DNA from: Chryseobacterium paridis
Lineage (GTDB): Bacteria > Bacteroidota > Bacteroidia > Flavobacteriales > Weeksellaceae
Assembly (NCBI RefSeq): GCF_016595215.1
Contig: NZ_JAENHK010000010.1
Coordinates: 833,136-897,135 of the forward strand
Reading direction: 5' to 3'
DNA: 64,000 nucleotides
This document shows, one piece after another, positions 51,549-60,768 of the stretch (position 1 is the stretch's first letter; every line of letters starts with the position of its first letter). The notes under the pieces were generated by a model. The model saw only the letters and a list, made by a program, of their open reading frames with translations. It was not told where the DNA came from and searched no databases. The translations under genes and the position numbers were made by a program.

Positions 51549-51640
51549 ACTACGTTGGAATTAATTTAAAGTTTAGCCTGATGCCCAGGCTAAACTTTGA
51601 TAGAAATTTATGTGAATAAAAAAAACAAAAGTATAAAAAA

Positions 51641-51677
51641 AAACAAACTAATGCAACTTTGTTGCATTAGTTTGTTT
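51641..51677. terminator. 17-bp stem terminator
   Basis: AAACAAACTAATGCAAC, TTT, then the exact complement, with A-rich and T-rich flanks. It ends the EamA transcript and insulates the TonB receptor gene. Confidence 0.92.
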
Positions 51678-51749
51678 TTTTAATTTATTCGTATAAAATT
51701 TATCTTAGAAAAAAATACCTCTCCATTTTTAAAACATCCTCATTCTCAA

Positions 51750-52649
51750 TTACTCTCTTACCTCTTTCGGGCTGCCTTTACTCAATAAGAAAACAGTTGA
51801 AATAATGAATAAACTTCCAATCCAATCCATTGTTGAAAATGAAACATGTAACCATACAACCGCCAGAACCGCAGCAGACAGAGGTTCAACAGAGGCCAAT
51901 AAACTTGTTTTTTGCCCTCCTATCATTTGTACTGCAGTAAGATACGCCTGAAATGGAATCAAAGTTCCAAATATGATAATGAATACAGTATATCCATATG
52001 TCTTCAGATCCCAGATTCCTTCAATGTCCCAAGGAGCCTTAACAAAACTAAAGACAATTCCTCCAACGAGCATTCCCCAACCCATAATTACCGAAGGTTT
52101 ATATTTTGATAATAATCGAATGGGTTGCAAGGTATATGTAGCCAGTGCAATAGCAGAGGCAATGCCAAAAAATAGTGCTGTTCCCGAGATAGAGAGACGA
52201 TTGGCATTTCCGTGGGTAACCAATAAGAAAGTACCCAGTACTGCTAGCGTAATTGCAGCTAACTCCAATAAAGTAGGCGCTTTTCTATTTTTACAGGCCA
52301 GGTAAATAGCTATAATTACCGGACCAGCATACTGAAGAACAGTAGCAGTAGCCGCATTGGAATGTTTGATCGCTGCAAAATAGGTATATTGTACAGCCAG
52401 AATACCTGTAATACTAAAAACAATCAACTGCAAAGCATCTCCTTTATCCCTCCATACTTCAAAAAGATGGGATCTTTCTCCAAACTGAGCATACAAAAGC
52501 AGACCTATTCCAGATATTAGAAGCCTCATAGTAAGCAACCATTCTATACTTATTTCACGTTCATGAAATAGAAATTGCCCAAAAGTACCTGAAACTCCCC
52601 ATAGCATTGCAGCTATCATTGCTAAAAAAAAGCCTTTTAATCTATCCAT
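51750..52649 (-). CDS. EamA/DMT-family exporter
   Basis: The 299-residue protein has ten predicted helices in two EamA halves (AAMLWGVSGTFGQFLF; LLASVEPLSAAVLAVVWL). It diverges from an Lrp-type regulator, an arrangement common for amino acid exporters. The substrate is inferred to be an amino acid or similar. Confidence 0.92.
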   Translation of the reverse strand: MDRLKGFFLAMIAAMLWGVSGTFGQFLFHEREISIEWLLTMRLLISGIGLLLYAQFGERSHLFEVWRDKGDALQLIVFSITGILAVQYTYFAAIKHSNAATATVLQYAGPVIIAIYLACKNRKAPTLLELAAITLAVLGTFLLVTHGNANRLSISGTALFFGIASAIALATYTLQPIRLLSKYKPSVIMGWGMLVGGIVFSFVKAPWDIEGIWDLKTYGYTVFIIIFGTLIPFQAYLTAVQMIGGQKTSLLASVEPLSAAVLAVVWLHVSFSTMDWIGSLFIISTVFLLSKGSPKEVRE

Positions 52650-52680
52650 GTCCTTAAATAAATTGTTTTCATTATCTTAC

Positions 52681-52696
52681 GATGCAAAAATGCATC
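52681..52696. promoter_or_regulatory. Palindrome in the EamA/Lrp intergenic region
   Basis: GATGCA-AAAA-TGCATC is a perfect inverted repeat 32 bases from the EamA start and 73 bases from the Lrp start. A second palindrome, AACAATTGTT, lies at 52701-52710. These are candidate binding sites for the Lrp protein. Confidence 0.5.
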
Positions 52697-52768
52697 AAAA
52701 AACAATTGTTTTTGTATGAAATTTGATAGCTTATTTGCAATTTTGTTTCATCACTTAATATTTACAAT

Positions 52769-53251
52769 TTGAAAAATTTAGATCGTTTCGACATATCAAT
52801 TCTGGAGATTTTACAAAAAGATAATCTGACACCACAACGGGATATTGGTGATCACATCGGTCTATCGGCCGCTGCTGTTCAGAGACGCATTAAAAGAATG
52901 CGGGAATCCGGTATTATTAAGGCAGATGTTTCTGTAATTAACATTGAAGAGCTCAAAAATTCAGTCACCCTAATTGTAGAAGTATTTATAGAAAGTGACA
53001 AAATTATTCTGATCGATAAGATGAAAACAATCTTTAAGAATACGCCTGAAGTTCAACAGTGTTATTATGTAACGGGTGAGGCTGATTTTGTCTTAATTAT
53101 TGTCGTCCCATCAATGAAAGATTATGAATTACTTACCCGAAAATTATTCTACAGCAATGATAATGTTAAACATTTCAAAACGTTAGTATCAATGGATAAT
53201 ATAAAATCAAATTTGGAAATCCCGGCAAGTATTTTAAATCAAATTGAATAG
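52769..53251 (+). CDS. Lrp/AsnC-family regulator
   Basis: The 160-residue protein has an N-terminal HTH (FDISILEILQKDNLTPQRDIGDHIG, split; SAAAVQRRIKRM) and a C-terminal RAM ligand domain (VQQCYYVTGEADFVLIIVV). It starts with TTG, since no nearby ATG includes the HTH. It diverges from the EamA gene and probably activates it in response to an amino acid. Confidence 0.92.
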   Translation: MKNLDRFDISILEILQKDNLTPQRDIGDHIGLSAAAVQRRIKRMRESGIIKADVSVINIEELKNSVTLIVEVFIESDKIILIDKMKTIFKNTPEVQQCYYVTGEADFVLIIVVPSMKDYELLTRKLFYSNDNVKHFKTLVSMDNIKSNLEIPASILNQIE

Positions 53252-53341
53252 AACTTTTCAATAGTTAGTAATTGATTTTGCTACAACCGTTAAAAAACGG
53301 TTAAACCTCTTCTTTAAAATGGTTGATATCTTTATTTTAAT

Positions 53342-53349
53342 TAGGTTTG
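53342..53349 (+). promoter_or_regulatory. -7 promoter element of the metallo-beta-lactamase gene
   Basis: TAGGTTTG matches TAnnTTTG, 66 bases ahead of the start. A TTG lies 16 bases upstream, shorter than the usual spacer. Confidence 0.45.
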
Positions 53350-53415
53350 CAAAATCTTCTGCTTGCTTTTTTCTTTCTACAAGCAGCAACACTTAAACTA
53401 TTATTCTAAAAAATT

Positions 53416-54141
53416 ATGAAAAAAAGTATTCGATTTTCGATTGTTTCACTACTGTTTTTAAGTCAATTTATTAATGCTCAACAAGTAAGAGATTTTGTTA
53501 TTGAACCTCCCATCAAGCCTAATTTATACATCTATAAAACATTTGGGGTATTCGGAGGAAAGGAATATTCTACCAATGCAATGTACCTGATTACCAAAAA
53601 AGGAGTTGTTCTGTTTGACGTTCCCTGGCAGAAGACACAGTATCAAAGCTTAATGGACACTATACAAAAACGACACAACCTTCCTATTATTGCTGTATTT
53701 GCAACTCACTCCCATGAAGACAGAGCGGGAGATTTAAGTTTTTATAATAAGAAAGGAATAAAGACCTATGCAACAGCAAAGACCAATGAACTGCTGAAAA
53801 AAGAAGGAAAAGCCACATCTACTGAAATTACAAAAATCGGAAAACCTTACCGTATCGGAGGTGAGGAGTTTATCGTTGATTTTCTTGGTGAAGGACATAC
53901 AAAGGATAATGTAGTGGTATGGTTTCCCAAGTACAATATCCTAGATGGTGGATGTCTGGTAAAAAGCAGAAGTGCAACAGATCTGGGCTACACCGGAGAG
54001 GCCAACGTAAAACAATGGCCGGAAACAATGGCGAAACTGAAAACCAAATATGCAAAAGCAACAATGGTTGTCCCAGGTCATGATGAATGGAAAGGTGGTG
54101 GACACGTGGAACATACACTGGAACTTTTAAATAAAAAATAA
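53416..54141 (+). CDS. bla: Subclass B1 metallo-beta-lactamase, IND/CIA-like
   Basis: The 241-residue enzyme has a signal peptide (LFLSQFINAQ) and all six zinc ligands of subclass B1: H98, H100, D102 (HSHED), H161 (GEGHTKDN), C180 (DGGCLVKS) and H222 (PGHDEW). The C-terminal GGGHVEHTLELLNKK is shared with the IND enzymes of Chryseobacterium indologenes. It should hydrolyse carbapenems and most other beta-lactams in the periplasm. The setting is purely chromosomal, so it looks like an intrinsic species gene. The exact allele cannot be named from memory. Confidence 0.95.
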   Translation: MKKSIRFSIVSLLFLSQFINAQQVRDFVIEPPIKPNLYIYKTFGVFGGKEYSTNAMYLITKKGVVLFDVPWQKTQYQSLMDTIQKRHNLPIIAVFATHSHEDRAGDLSFYNKKGIKTYATAKTNELLKKEGKATSTEITKIGKPYRIGGEEFIVDFLGEGHTKDNVVVWFPKYNILDGGCLVKSRSATDLGYTGEANVKQWPETMAKLKTKYAKATMVVPGHDEWKGGGHVEHTLELLNKK

Positions 54142-54150
54142 GAGATCAAT

Positions 54151-54183
54151 AAAAACGGCTTGACAAATTGTCAAGCCGTTTTT
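54151..54183. terminator. Bidirectional terminator between bla and tssK
   Basis: AAAAACGGCTTGACA and TGTCAAGCCGTTTTT form a perfect 15-bp stem with a 3-base loop. It serves both converging transcripts. Confidence 0.93.
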
Positions 54184-54206
54184 ATTATTGTATATGTTGT
54201 CAATTG

Positions 54207-55346
54207 CTAATCCAATACACTCCAACCTCTCTTAGGATTGGCATTATTAGAAACTTCCTGCTCATTAACAATAATATTTTCTTTTTTCTGACCGATATAA
54301 TCAAGTTCACTTAATTTAGAGAAAATGATTTCCAGACTTCTCAACATCTGCTGGATGTATAATAACGGTTCTCCGCAATTATGATGATCGTAATTGGTTT
54401 CTGCAACGATTGAAAGCTGGTTAAGCAAAGTATGAGGAGCAATCTCACTCCACTCCAAACTATAATTCAACATTTCTTCTAATTCTGCAGGAACTAAAAC
54501 CTGGGTAGAATTATAAAGTCGAAGCGCCAATTTAGCAAAAGAATCAATCAGAAATACTGGTGGTTGCCAAGGAATTACATTTCTGAATTGGAAATACATA
54601 TCTCCAAATGTATTGATCATTGAGTTGCATAGGAACTTTACATTTTGAGCTAATGCTGTATTCTGATTTTTATGTGATGCTTTCTGAATGATCTTAAATG
54701 CATATTGCTGTAGATTTCCGATAGATTTCGCAAAACTTCCATAATAATCAATCAAAACCGGATGACTCTGGATAGAAGTACATGGCGGAATAAAAGTAGA
54801 ATTTACCTGAGCGATATTTCCTTTTAAATCAACCTTTCCAACGATCAGATAGTTTCCTCCGGAATAACTACTGTTTAAAGAGGTAACCGGAAGGAGTTCG
54901 ATATGATAATTAGGTTGAGCATTAGGATGTCGTGGTGGAATTTCCTCAGGATCAATATCACCAAAAGGTACTTTGTCAAAAGGATTTACCGAAATCAGAA
55001 TAAAATATTCTCCATCAGCCTGCTCTTCATTCATCGATTTAGCCAGTGATTTTACGCTCACTCTCCTATCACTTAGCTCTATTCTATAGCCTGCCAATGT
55101 TACAGCGCTACAACGTTTGATCACCAACTGGACATCATTAGTTGCTGTATTATGAACATCAAAAATGGTCTTGTCGGTAAATTCGTTTGAAATAGGTAAA
55201 AGCCCGAAGTTATAAGGAGTGATTCCTAAAGAATTGGAATCTCTGATGGTGTCAATTAAAAAATTATCCTGATCATTGAGGTGTCTCTGGGAAACTTTCA
55301 TCCCATCTACCCAATTGATTGCAAAATGTTTAATAGGCTGTATCAT
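54207..55346 (-). CDS. tssK: T6SS baseplate protein TssK (subtype iii)
   Basis: TssK joins the T6SS baseplate to the membrane complex. The 379-residue protein has the TssK N-terminus (INWVDGMKVSQRHLNDQDN) and the GLLPI segment. The shorter length is normal in Bacteroidota T6SSiii. It is the last gene of a tssG-tssN-tssK row, 26 bases after tssN. Confidence 0.88.
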   Translation of the reverse strand: MIQPIKHFAINWVDGMKVSQRHLNDQDNFLIDTIRDSNSLGITPYNFGLLPISNEFTDKTIFDVHNTATNDVQLVIKRCSAVTLAGYRIELSDRRVSVKSLAKSMNEEQADGEYFILISVNPFDKVPFGDIDPEEIPPRHPNAQPNYHIELLPVTSLNSSYSGGNYLIVGKVDLKGNIAQVNSTFIPPCTSIQSHPVLIDYYGSFAKSIGNLQQYAFKIIQKASHKNQNTALAQNVKFLCNSMINTFGDMYFQFRNVIPWQPPVFLIDSFAKLALRLYNSTQVLVPAELEEMLNYSLEWSEIAPHTLLNQLSIVAETNYDHHNCGEPLLYIQQMLRSLEIIFSKLSELDYIGQKKENIIVNEQEVSNNANPKRGWSVLD

Positions 55347-55372
55347 ATTAAATACTTTTAAATTTTGTGTGG

Positions 55373-56275
55373 TTATGCTTTTCTTGTTATTCCTTCTTCT
55401 TCATGCTGAATAACTCTCTTACAAATAACTATTTCATTTTCAGAAATATTGTTTGCCGTAATGTCCTGGTTAAAATCAATATATTTCCTAAAGCTGAAAA
55501 ATGATTTTTTAGTATAAAATATCCAATAATAAGATTCTTTTTCTTCATCGGTAAGATGAATGATAGACTTGGGATTCTTATGGTTGTAATCATCCACTAC
55601 TCTGTAAAACCAATCACCAAACGTTATTCCTGTAGGTAATGTTTTAGCTTTAATCCTGAATCTGTTGGAATCCTCCAGATTTTTACTTAATTCTACATTT
55701 AATACCATAAGTCTATCAAAATCCGCGCCTTCAAATTCCGGAAGCCTCTGTTCTGGAGAATAACGCCATGTTTTGTAAATATCAACAGGAATGCTGATAA
55801 ACTGAACATAGCAGTAATAAAAGACCATTGGGACAAGGAATATGATAACACTTGTTGCAGACATTACCGGGTAACCTGTTCCCACACTCATCCATCTGAA
55901 CAAAAGCACAAAAAGATATCCTCCAAAAGCGATACACGTTAATGAAAGTATAGATTCAAATAAAATACTCATAGGTAAAGAATCGATATGCTTTTTGAAG
56001 TATTTGTCCAATAAATTAACGTGGATAATACCAAAAATCAAGTAGATAATCTGTGCAATAAGATACCAGTAGGGATTAAATAAATTCCCTGAAAACCCAA
56101 AAAAGCCTGGTAAGGCGAGACATAAGCTGCATAATAGAACATAAATGATAATGACCTTAATTTTTATAGCAGGTTTGTTTCGTCTGATCACACCGAGTAT
56201 AATCAGCATAATTACCGCTATTAAAGGCATTAAAATATATCTTAAAAAGATTCCCTTTACTGAAGAAATTTCCAT
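55373..56275 (-). CDS. tssN: T6SSiii inner-membrane protein TssN
   Basis: The 300-residue protein has five N-terminal membrane helices (to about residue 165) and a cytosolic C-terminal domain with GADFDRLMVLNVELSKN and FGDWFYRVVDDYNHKNP. TssN belongs to the subtype iii membrane complex, which lacks TssJLM. Position between tssG and tssK supports the call. Confidence 0.85.
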   Translation of the reverse strand: MEISSVKGIFLRYILMPLIAVIMLIILGVIRRNKPAIKIKVIIIYVLLCSLCLALPGFFGFSGNLFNPYWYLIAQIIYLIFGIIHVNLLDKYFKKHIDSLPMSILFESILSLTCIAFGGYLFVLLFRWMSVGTGYPVMSATSVIIFLVPMVFYYCYVQFISIPVDIYKTWRYSPEQRLPEFEGADFDRLMVLNVELSKNLEDSNRFRIKAKTLPTGITFGDWFYRVVDDYNHKNPKSIIHLTDEEKESYYWIFYTKKSFFSFRKYIDFNQDITANNISENEIVICKRVIQHEEEGITRKA

Positions 56276-56329
56276 TGGTTGTTTTTCAAATTTATAATGT
56301 ATTGGTGCTTGTAAATATAGTAAAATATT

Positions 56330-57271
56330 TTACAGAAAGGTAGAGTATCCAAGGCGGTTTGCATTTCTTTCATCATCTTCAAGCTGAAAAGAATATTCCT
56401 GTTTCTCCGTGATAAAATTCTCTTCTACATCCACTGTCACAGGAAGAAAATAATCATACAAAGCCTGAAGTACTTTTCTGAAAGGATTTCCTGAGATATA
56501 CATTATCATACTTTCATAAGGTATAGGGCCTATATTCACTACCCAGTTTCTCTGTCCATCCATATGTCGTCCACTGGGAATATACGTTACACCCAATGTG
56601 GAATTTCCCAATAACATAGAGTCATCATTTTCTTCTATGTCATCTATAATGTTTGGAGTGAAAGTTACTTCTACAGGAACCTGTAAAAAAGCCATCAAAC
56701 ATCTCTCAAACCATCTTTTATCCCCGCGGATATTATGGAAGAAAGGTAAAATATGCATAAAGATATGCGCATTTTTATCATCAAGCTGTTTTACGATAGG
56801 CCAAAGATCACTGATGGTTTTAAGCAATGTGTCTGTATCACTGGAAACATCAAAATCAAATTCTTTTGATAAAGCACTGATCTCAGTAAAAAAGATCTCC
56901 AGCTCAAACGGACGGAAAAATTTCCTGGCATCACCCTCGATCCTTTTTTGTTTACGGATCTCTTTAACTACGCTCTCTATATTCTTTCTTGTGGTACTTA
57001 ATGAAGGTGGGTGAAATAAGCCTTCCGGAAGATAATCGTAAATACCCTCTCTATACGTTTCTATAGTATATACTTCTTCATCAAAGCCTAAGTAATTACT
57101 AGAAATACTCTTGATATCTTTTAAATAGGCCCTGTCATTGATTCCGATGCGATCAATGAAAATATTACTTACGCTTCTGTGGTATTTCAAAAGATTAACC
57201 GCTACTGATTCTGCTTTAAAATCGGTCTGCAGTTTATTGTAATACATATCTACAATATTATTCTCATACAT
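56330..57271 (-). CDS. tssG: T6SS baseplate protein TssG
   Basis: TssG joins TssF in the baseplate wedge. The 313-residue protein shows the TssG-like FFTEISALSKEFDFD, DKNAHIFMHILPFFHN and WFERCLMAFLQVPVEV. The divergence usual for T6SSiii makes the match moderate, but the order G-N-K is that of known clusters. tssF, sheath and tube genes are not in the window. Confidence 0.8.
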   Translation of the reverse strand: MYENNIVDMYYNKLQTDFKAESVAVNLLKYHRSVSNIFIDRIGINDRAYLKDIKSISSNYLGFDEEVYTIETYREGIYDYLPEGLFHPPSLSTTRKNIESVVKEIRKQKRIEGDARKFFRPFELEIFFTEISALSKEFDFDVSSDTDTLLKTISDLWPIVKQLDDKNAHIFMHILPFFHNIRGDKRWFERCLMAFLQVPVEVTFTPNIIDDIEENDDSMLLGNSTLGVTYIPSGRHMDGQRNWVVNIGPIPYESMIMYISGNPFRKVLQALYDYFLPVTVDVEENFITEKQEYSFQLEDDERNANRLGYSTFL

Positions 57272-57586
57272 AGTGTTTCCTGTGATTATGGCTTGTAAAG
57301 ATAATATATCTCATCGCAATGAAAAAAAATATTACTCATTTTTTATATTTCATAGATAATATCATCATTAATAGAGGTAAAAATATAAAATTTTTATATA
57401 ATCAAAAGGTAGCTTGGTTAAAAAATAGAAAATAAAAACCAACGATCTTAATTTTTAAAACCAATACTCGTAAAATCATTCGGCAAGGTTACATTTTGTT
57501 AACCTCATTATGATAAGAAATTCACCTTTTTTACCCATACATATGAAAAGCTAGCCTATCTTTGCAGATTGAAAATGTTATTTACA
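57272..57586. other. AT-rich divergent region between tssG and the S1/P1 nuclease
   Basis: No gene is seen. It must hold the tssG promoter, for which I find no clear consensus. TATCTTTG at 57557-57564 is a -7 box for the nuclease gene. Confidence 0.6.
57557..57564 (+). promoter_or_regulatory. -7 promoter element (TATCTTTG) of the nuclease gene
   Basis: Perfect TAnnTTTG 22 bases ahead of the chosen ATG at 57587. The -33 position is not a clear TTTG. Confidence 0.5.
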
Positions 57587-58378
57587 ATGAAAAGTATTTA
57601 TTCTAAAATTTTAATTTTAGCATTCATCTCCTCTTCTCTTTATTCATATGCATGGGGATTAACGGGACACAGAATTATTGCAGAAATCGCACAAAATCAC
57701 CTTTCCGGAAAAGCAAGAAGGGAAATCAGAAAAATAATGGGTCAGGAACGTCTTGCGTACTGGGCCAACTGGCCGGATTTTATTAAATCTGATACTACGG
57801 GTGTTTGGAAGGAAGCATCAGCATGGCATTATGTAAATATAGATCCGCAAGCTGATTTCAAAACATTTGAACAAAACCTGAAAGCTCAGGCAGGCCCAAG
57901 TCTTTATTCTCAGGTAAAAACGTTGTCTGCACAGGTAAAAGATGAAAAAACTTCTGAAAAAGATAGAAAAATAGCATTGATCTTTCTGATTCATATTATG
58001 GGAGATCTTGCACAGCCTTTACATGTAGGAAGAGCTGAAGATTTAGGAGGTAACAAAATTAATGTTACTTATTTTGGAGAGAAAACAAATTTACATTCTG
58101 TTTGGGATGGAAAATTAGTGGATTCACAAAAATACAGCTATACTGAATATTCAAGATTACTGGATATCAAATCTAAGGACGAAGTAAAACAGATCCAATA
58201 CGGAACATTAGAGGATTGGTTGTATGATTCTCATAAAATTGCCAATAAGATCTATGCACAGACTCCGGATGGTTCAAAATTATCTTATGACTATCAATAT
58301 AAATTCAACGATACAATGGAAAGGCAACTTCTTTATGGAGGCTTAAGATTGGCTAAATTGTTGAATGATTTATTTTAA
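57587..58378 (+). CDS. S1/P1-family nuclease
   Basis: The 263-residue protein has a signal peptide ending SYA followed by mature WGLTGHRIIAEIA: the first Trp binds zinc, as in P1 nuclease. HYVNIDP, HIMGDLAQPLHVG and NLHSVWDGKLV supply the other His and Asp ligands of the three-zinc site. It should degrade single-stranded DNA/RNA in the periplasm or outside. The start at 57587 is chosen for the signal peptide; a further Met lies 6 codons upstream. Confidence 0.93.
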   Translation: MKSIYSKILILAFISSSLYSYAWGLTGHRIIAEIAQNHLSGKARREIRKIMGQERLAYWANWPDFIKSDTTGVWKEASAWHYVNIDPQADFKTFEQNLKAQAGPSLYSQVKTLSAQVKDEKTSEKDRKIALIFLIHIMGDLAQPLHVGRAEDLGGNKINVTYFGEKTNLHSVWDGKLVDSQKYSYTEYSRLLDIKSKDEVKQIQYGTLEDWLYDSHKIANKIYAQTPDGSKLSYDYQYKFNDTMERQLLYGGLRLAKLLNDLF

Positions 58379-58448
58379 ATAATTGAAAATGGAAAGTTGA
58401 AAATTAACAAAATACTAACTATCAAATTTTAGTTTTCAATTTTCCACT

Positions 58449-58492
58449 ATGAAAACAAAAAGCGAAACCTAGGTTTCGCTTTTTGTTTTCAT
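58449..58492. terminator. 44-bp perfect palindrome, terminator
   Basis: 22 bases starting ATGAAAACAAAAAGCG are followed with no loop by their exact complement. It lies 70 bases after the nuclease gene and ahead of rpoD, and a GTTGAAA heptad block with its complement flanks it at 58383-58448. Confidence 0.88.
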
Positions 58493-58589
58493 AAAATTCA
58501 GCTTAAGTTTAAAAAAAATTAAAACTCGTGTAACCTTTTCACCTTCTCAAGCGTATAATATATGTAACTCTAGTTTGAGGATAAAATAA

Positions 58590-59456
58590 ATGAGACAGTT
58601 AAAAATTACTAAGCAGGTAACCAACAGGGAAACTGCTTCATTAGACAAGTATTTGCAGGAAATTGGTAAGGTAGAATTGATTACTGCAGACGAAGAAGTA
58701 GAATTGGCACAAAGAATACGTGCTGGCGACAGAGCCGCATTGGAGAAATTAATCAAAGCCAATCTTCGTTTCGTAGTTTCTGTATCTAAACAATATCAAA
58801 ACCAGGGACTTTCTTTACCCGATTTGATCAATGAAGGTAACTTAGGACTTATGAAAGCTGCAAAAAGATATGATGAGACCAGAGGTTTCAAGTTTATCTC
58901 TTACGCAGTTTGGTGGATTCGTCAATCAATTTTACAGGCTTTGGCAGAACAGTCAAGAATTGTAAGATTGCCACTAAACAAGATTGGCTCAATTAACAAA
59001 ATCAATAAAGCATACGCTCACCTTGAGCAGGAAAATGAAAGACCTCCTTCTCCGGAAGAATTGGCTGAAGTTCTTGACATGAGCGAAGAAGATATTAAAG
59101 AATCTATGAAAAACTCCGGTAGACACTTGTCTATGGATGCGCCTTTAGTAGAAGGTGAAGATTCTAATCTTTATGATGTATTACGTTCCGGAGAATCTCC
59201 AAGCCCTGATAAAGATCTAATGCTTGAATCTCTTCAGATTGAAATCGAAAGAGCATTGAACACTTTAACGCCAAGAGAGGCAGATTTGGTAAGATTGTAT
59301 TTCGGATTGAACGGAAAACATCCAATGACTTTAGAAGAAATTGGTGAAACTTTTGACCTGACAAGAGAAAGAGTTCGTCAGATCAAAGAAAAAGCGATCA
59401 AAAGACTAAAACATAATACAAGAAGTAAGATTTTGAAGTCTTACCTAGGTAAATAA
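58590..59456 (+). CDS. rpoD: Primary RNA polymerase sigma factor
   Basis: This is the housekeeping sigma factor of Bacteroidota, 288 residues, without the long region 1.1 of E. coli RpoD. Region 1.2 ([19 protein letters not shown]), region 2 ([52 protein letters not shown]), region 3 and region 4 ([21 protein letters not shown]-like) are in order. Its region 2.4/4.2 recognises the TTTG/TAnnTTTG promoters seen across this window. Confidence 0.97.
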   Translation: MRQLKITKQVTNRETASLDKYLQEIGKVELITADEEVELAQRIRAGDRAALEKLIKANLRFVVSVSKQYQNQGLSLPDLINEGNLGLMKAAKRYDETRGFKFISYAVWWIRQSILQALAEQSRIVRLPLNKIGSINKINKAYAHLEQENERPPSPEELAEVLDMSEEDIKESMKNSGRHLSMDAPLVEGEDSNLYDVLRSGESPSPDKDLMLESLQIEIERALNTLTPREADLVRLYFGLNGKHPMTLEEIGETFDLTRERVRQIKEKAIKRLKHNTRSKILKSYLGK

Positions 59457-59475
59457 TTTAGCCTAAATAATTAAT

Positions 59476-59510
59476 AGCGGAGTTTGATTTTTCAGACTCC
59501 GCTTTTTTTT
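59476..59510 (+). terminator. rpoD terminator
   Basis: AGCGGAGT and ACTCCGCT pair around a 12-base loop, then a run of eight T. The T-run leads straight into the -7 box of the next gene. Confidence 0.9.
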
Positions 59511-59517
59511 ATCTTTG
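59483..59517 (+). promoter_or_regulatory. Promoter nested in the rpoD terminator
   Basis: TATCTTTG (59510-59517) is a perfect -7 box starting at the last T of the terminator run; TTTG at 59483-59486 lies 23 bases upstream in the hairpin loop. The next ATG is only 6 bases after the -7 box, so the RNA would be nearly leaderless. Confidence 0.5.
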
Positions 59518-59523
59518 TATCTC

Positions 59524-59985
59524 ATGAGTAAAGAACCATTTATTTTCTTTGGAATAGTTATTTTACTACTAACCGTAGTTCTTTTAATACAATATTTTTA
59601 TTTTAAAAGACAACAAAAACTTTTTTTTACTTCTATTCAGGATAAAAATTACAACATCATTAGAGACGTTGAAACTGATATTGAAATTTATTCGAAGCTA
59701 AAATATAAATTTGTGCATAGAATGGCTGATATCGTTTTTCTAAAAGATGAGATTTTTATAATCATTCATAAGCAATGTATTAAAAGTGGAAAAATTTTAC
59801 AAATAAGCAAAAGTTCAGATTTTCATTCTGGTGTTTCCCGAAAATTAATTTGTCATTCTAAATTAAAAGTAAGTGAACAACTTGAAATCAAAGGACAATT
59901 TGTTGATTTTATCTTAACCCAAAACTTTAAAATCACTTTACATTTAAAAAATAAAGGTTTTGATATCGCTTCTGTTTTAAATTAA
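59524..59985 (+). CDS. Membrane-anchored protein of unknown function
   Basis: The 153-residue protein has one N-terminal helix (PFIFFGIVILLLTVVLLIQY) and a cytosolic beta-rich domain resembling a PH-like fold by its strand pattern. No family recognised. I use the ATG at 59524, not the TTG three codons upstream, which is part of the -7 box. Confidence 0.7.
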   Translation: MSKEPFIFFGIVILLLTVVLLIQYFYFKRQQKLFFTSIQDKNYNIIRDVETDIEIYSKLKYKFVHRMADIVFLKDEIFIIIHKQCIKSGKILQISKSSDFHSGVSRKLICHSKLKVSEQLEIKGQFVDFILTQNFKITLHLKNKGFDIASVLN

Positions 59986-60026
59986 ATCTATGTAACTTCA
60001 ACTCATTAAAATAATAATAAAGTTTG

Positions 60027-60120
60027 TCATTCAGAATGAAGCGTAAGCGGAATGAAGAATCTCAATACATATCATGAAATTATAGAGTACCAAAAGATTT
60101 CTCCTATCGTCGAAATGACA
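60027..60120. repeat. Dispersed GTCATTCAGAATGAAGCG element
   Basis: The left end GTCATTCAGAATGAAGCG...GAATGAAGAATCT also occurs at 80-117 and 420-457. The right end AGATTTCTCC...GTCGAAATGAC is its partial inverted partner, giving a MITE-like element of about 94 bp. It has no coding capacity. Confidence 0.75.
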
Positions 60121-60139
60121 AAACACAAAAAAAATAAAA

Positions 60140-60733
60140 ATGAAAAAAATACTGTATACCCTATCTTTTATTATAGCCTTGTCAGCATGTAAGGAAAACA
60201 GAAATGAAAATACCCCAATCGTAGATAATGTTGTGGATAATGCAGAATCTTCTGTTTCAGGATCTTTTAAAAGCAGCAGACATGATGACAAAATTGATCA
60301 GATCTACTCTGAACTGATTAAAAGCAATAAAAACCTTCAGGCAATTGACGACAAAGTAAAAATCGCGAATGACGAGTCAAACAAAGTGATTTTCGAATAT
60401 AAAGAAATATTTGACAAATCTGAATCCTACTACATGAATGCAAAATATCACGCCAATGCTATAGGTGACTCTCTTATGAAAATAGAAACCTTGGATATGA
60501 TTAAAAGCAGCTCAGATCAATATGATTTGAAAATGAAAAATGTAACAGATCTAATTGCAAAGGTTAACGCAAATCAGGAAAAAATGAATGATTTGTATAC
60601 TATTTTCAAAATCAAAAAAACCTTACCCGAAATTGAAAAATACCAAAAGGCACATCCTTTGAAACCAGATCATCTGAACGGTTTTATTAATAAACAGAAT
60701 CAATTACTGAATGAAGTAAAAAATTTAAAATAA
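60140..60733 (+). CDS. Lipoprotein with long helical region, unknown
   Basis: The 197-residue protein has a lipoprotein signal (IIALSACKENR, Cys17). The rest is charged and mostly helical (KSNKNLQAIDDKVKIANDESNK; MIKSSSDQYDLKMKNVTDLIAK), probably a coiled coil in the periplasm. No known family. Single gene next to a dispersed element. Confidence 0.75.
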   Translation: MKKILYTLSFIIALSACKENRNENTPIVDNVVDNAESSVSGSFKSSRHDDKIDQIYSELIKSNKNLQAIDDKVKIANDESNKVIFEYKEIFDKSESYYMNAKYHANAIGDSLMKIETLDMIKSSSDQYDLKMKNVTDLIAKVNANQEKMNDLYTIFKIKKTLPEIEKYQKAHPLKPDHLNGFINKQNQLLNEVKNLK

Positions 60734-60768
60734 TAACCTTCCTAATTTTTCAATCTTTTAATAACAAA

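Noticed and set aside
53285-53302. AACCGTT-AAAA-AACGGTT hairpin as Lrp terminator
   Set aside because: The stem is perfect but short and has no T-run after it.
53416-54141. Metallo-beta-lactamase as an acquired resistance gene
   Set aside because: No IS, integron, inverted repeat or base-composition break is visible; it looks resident.
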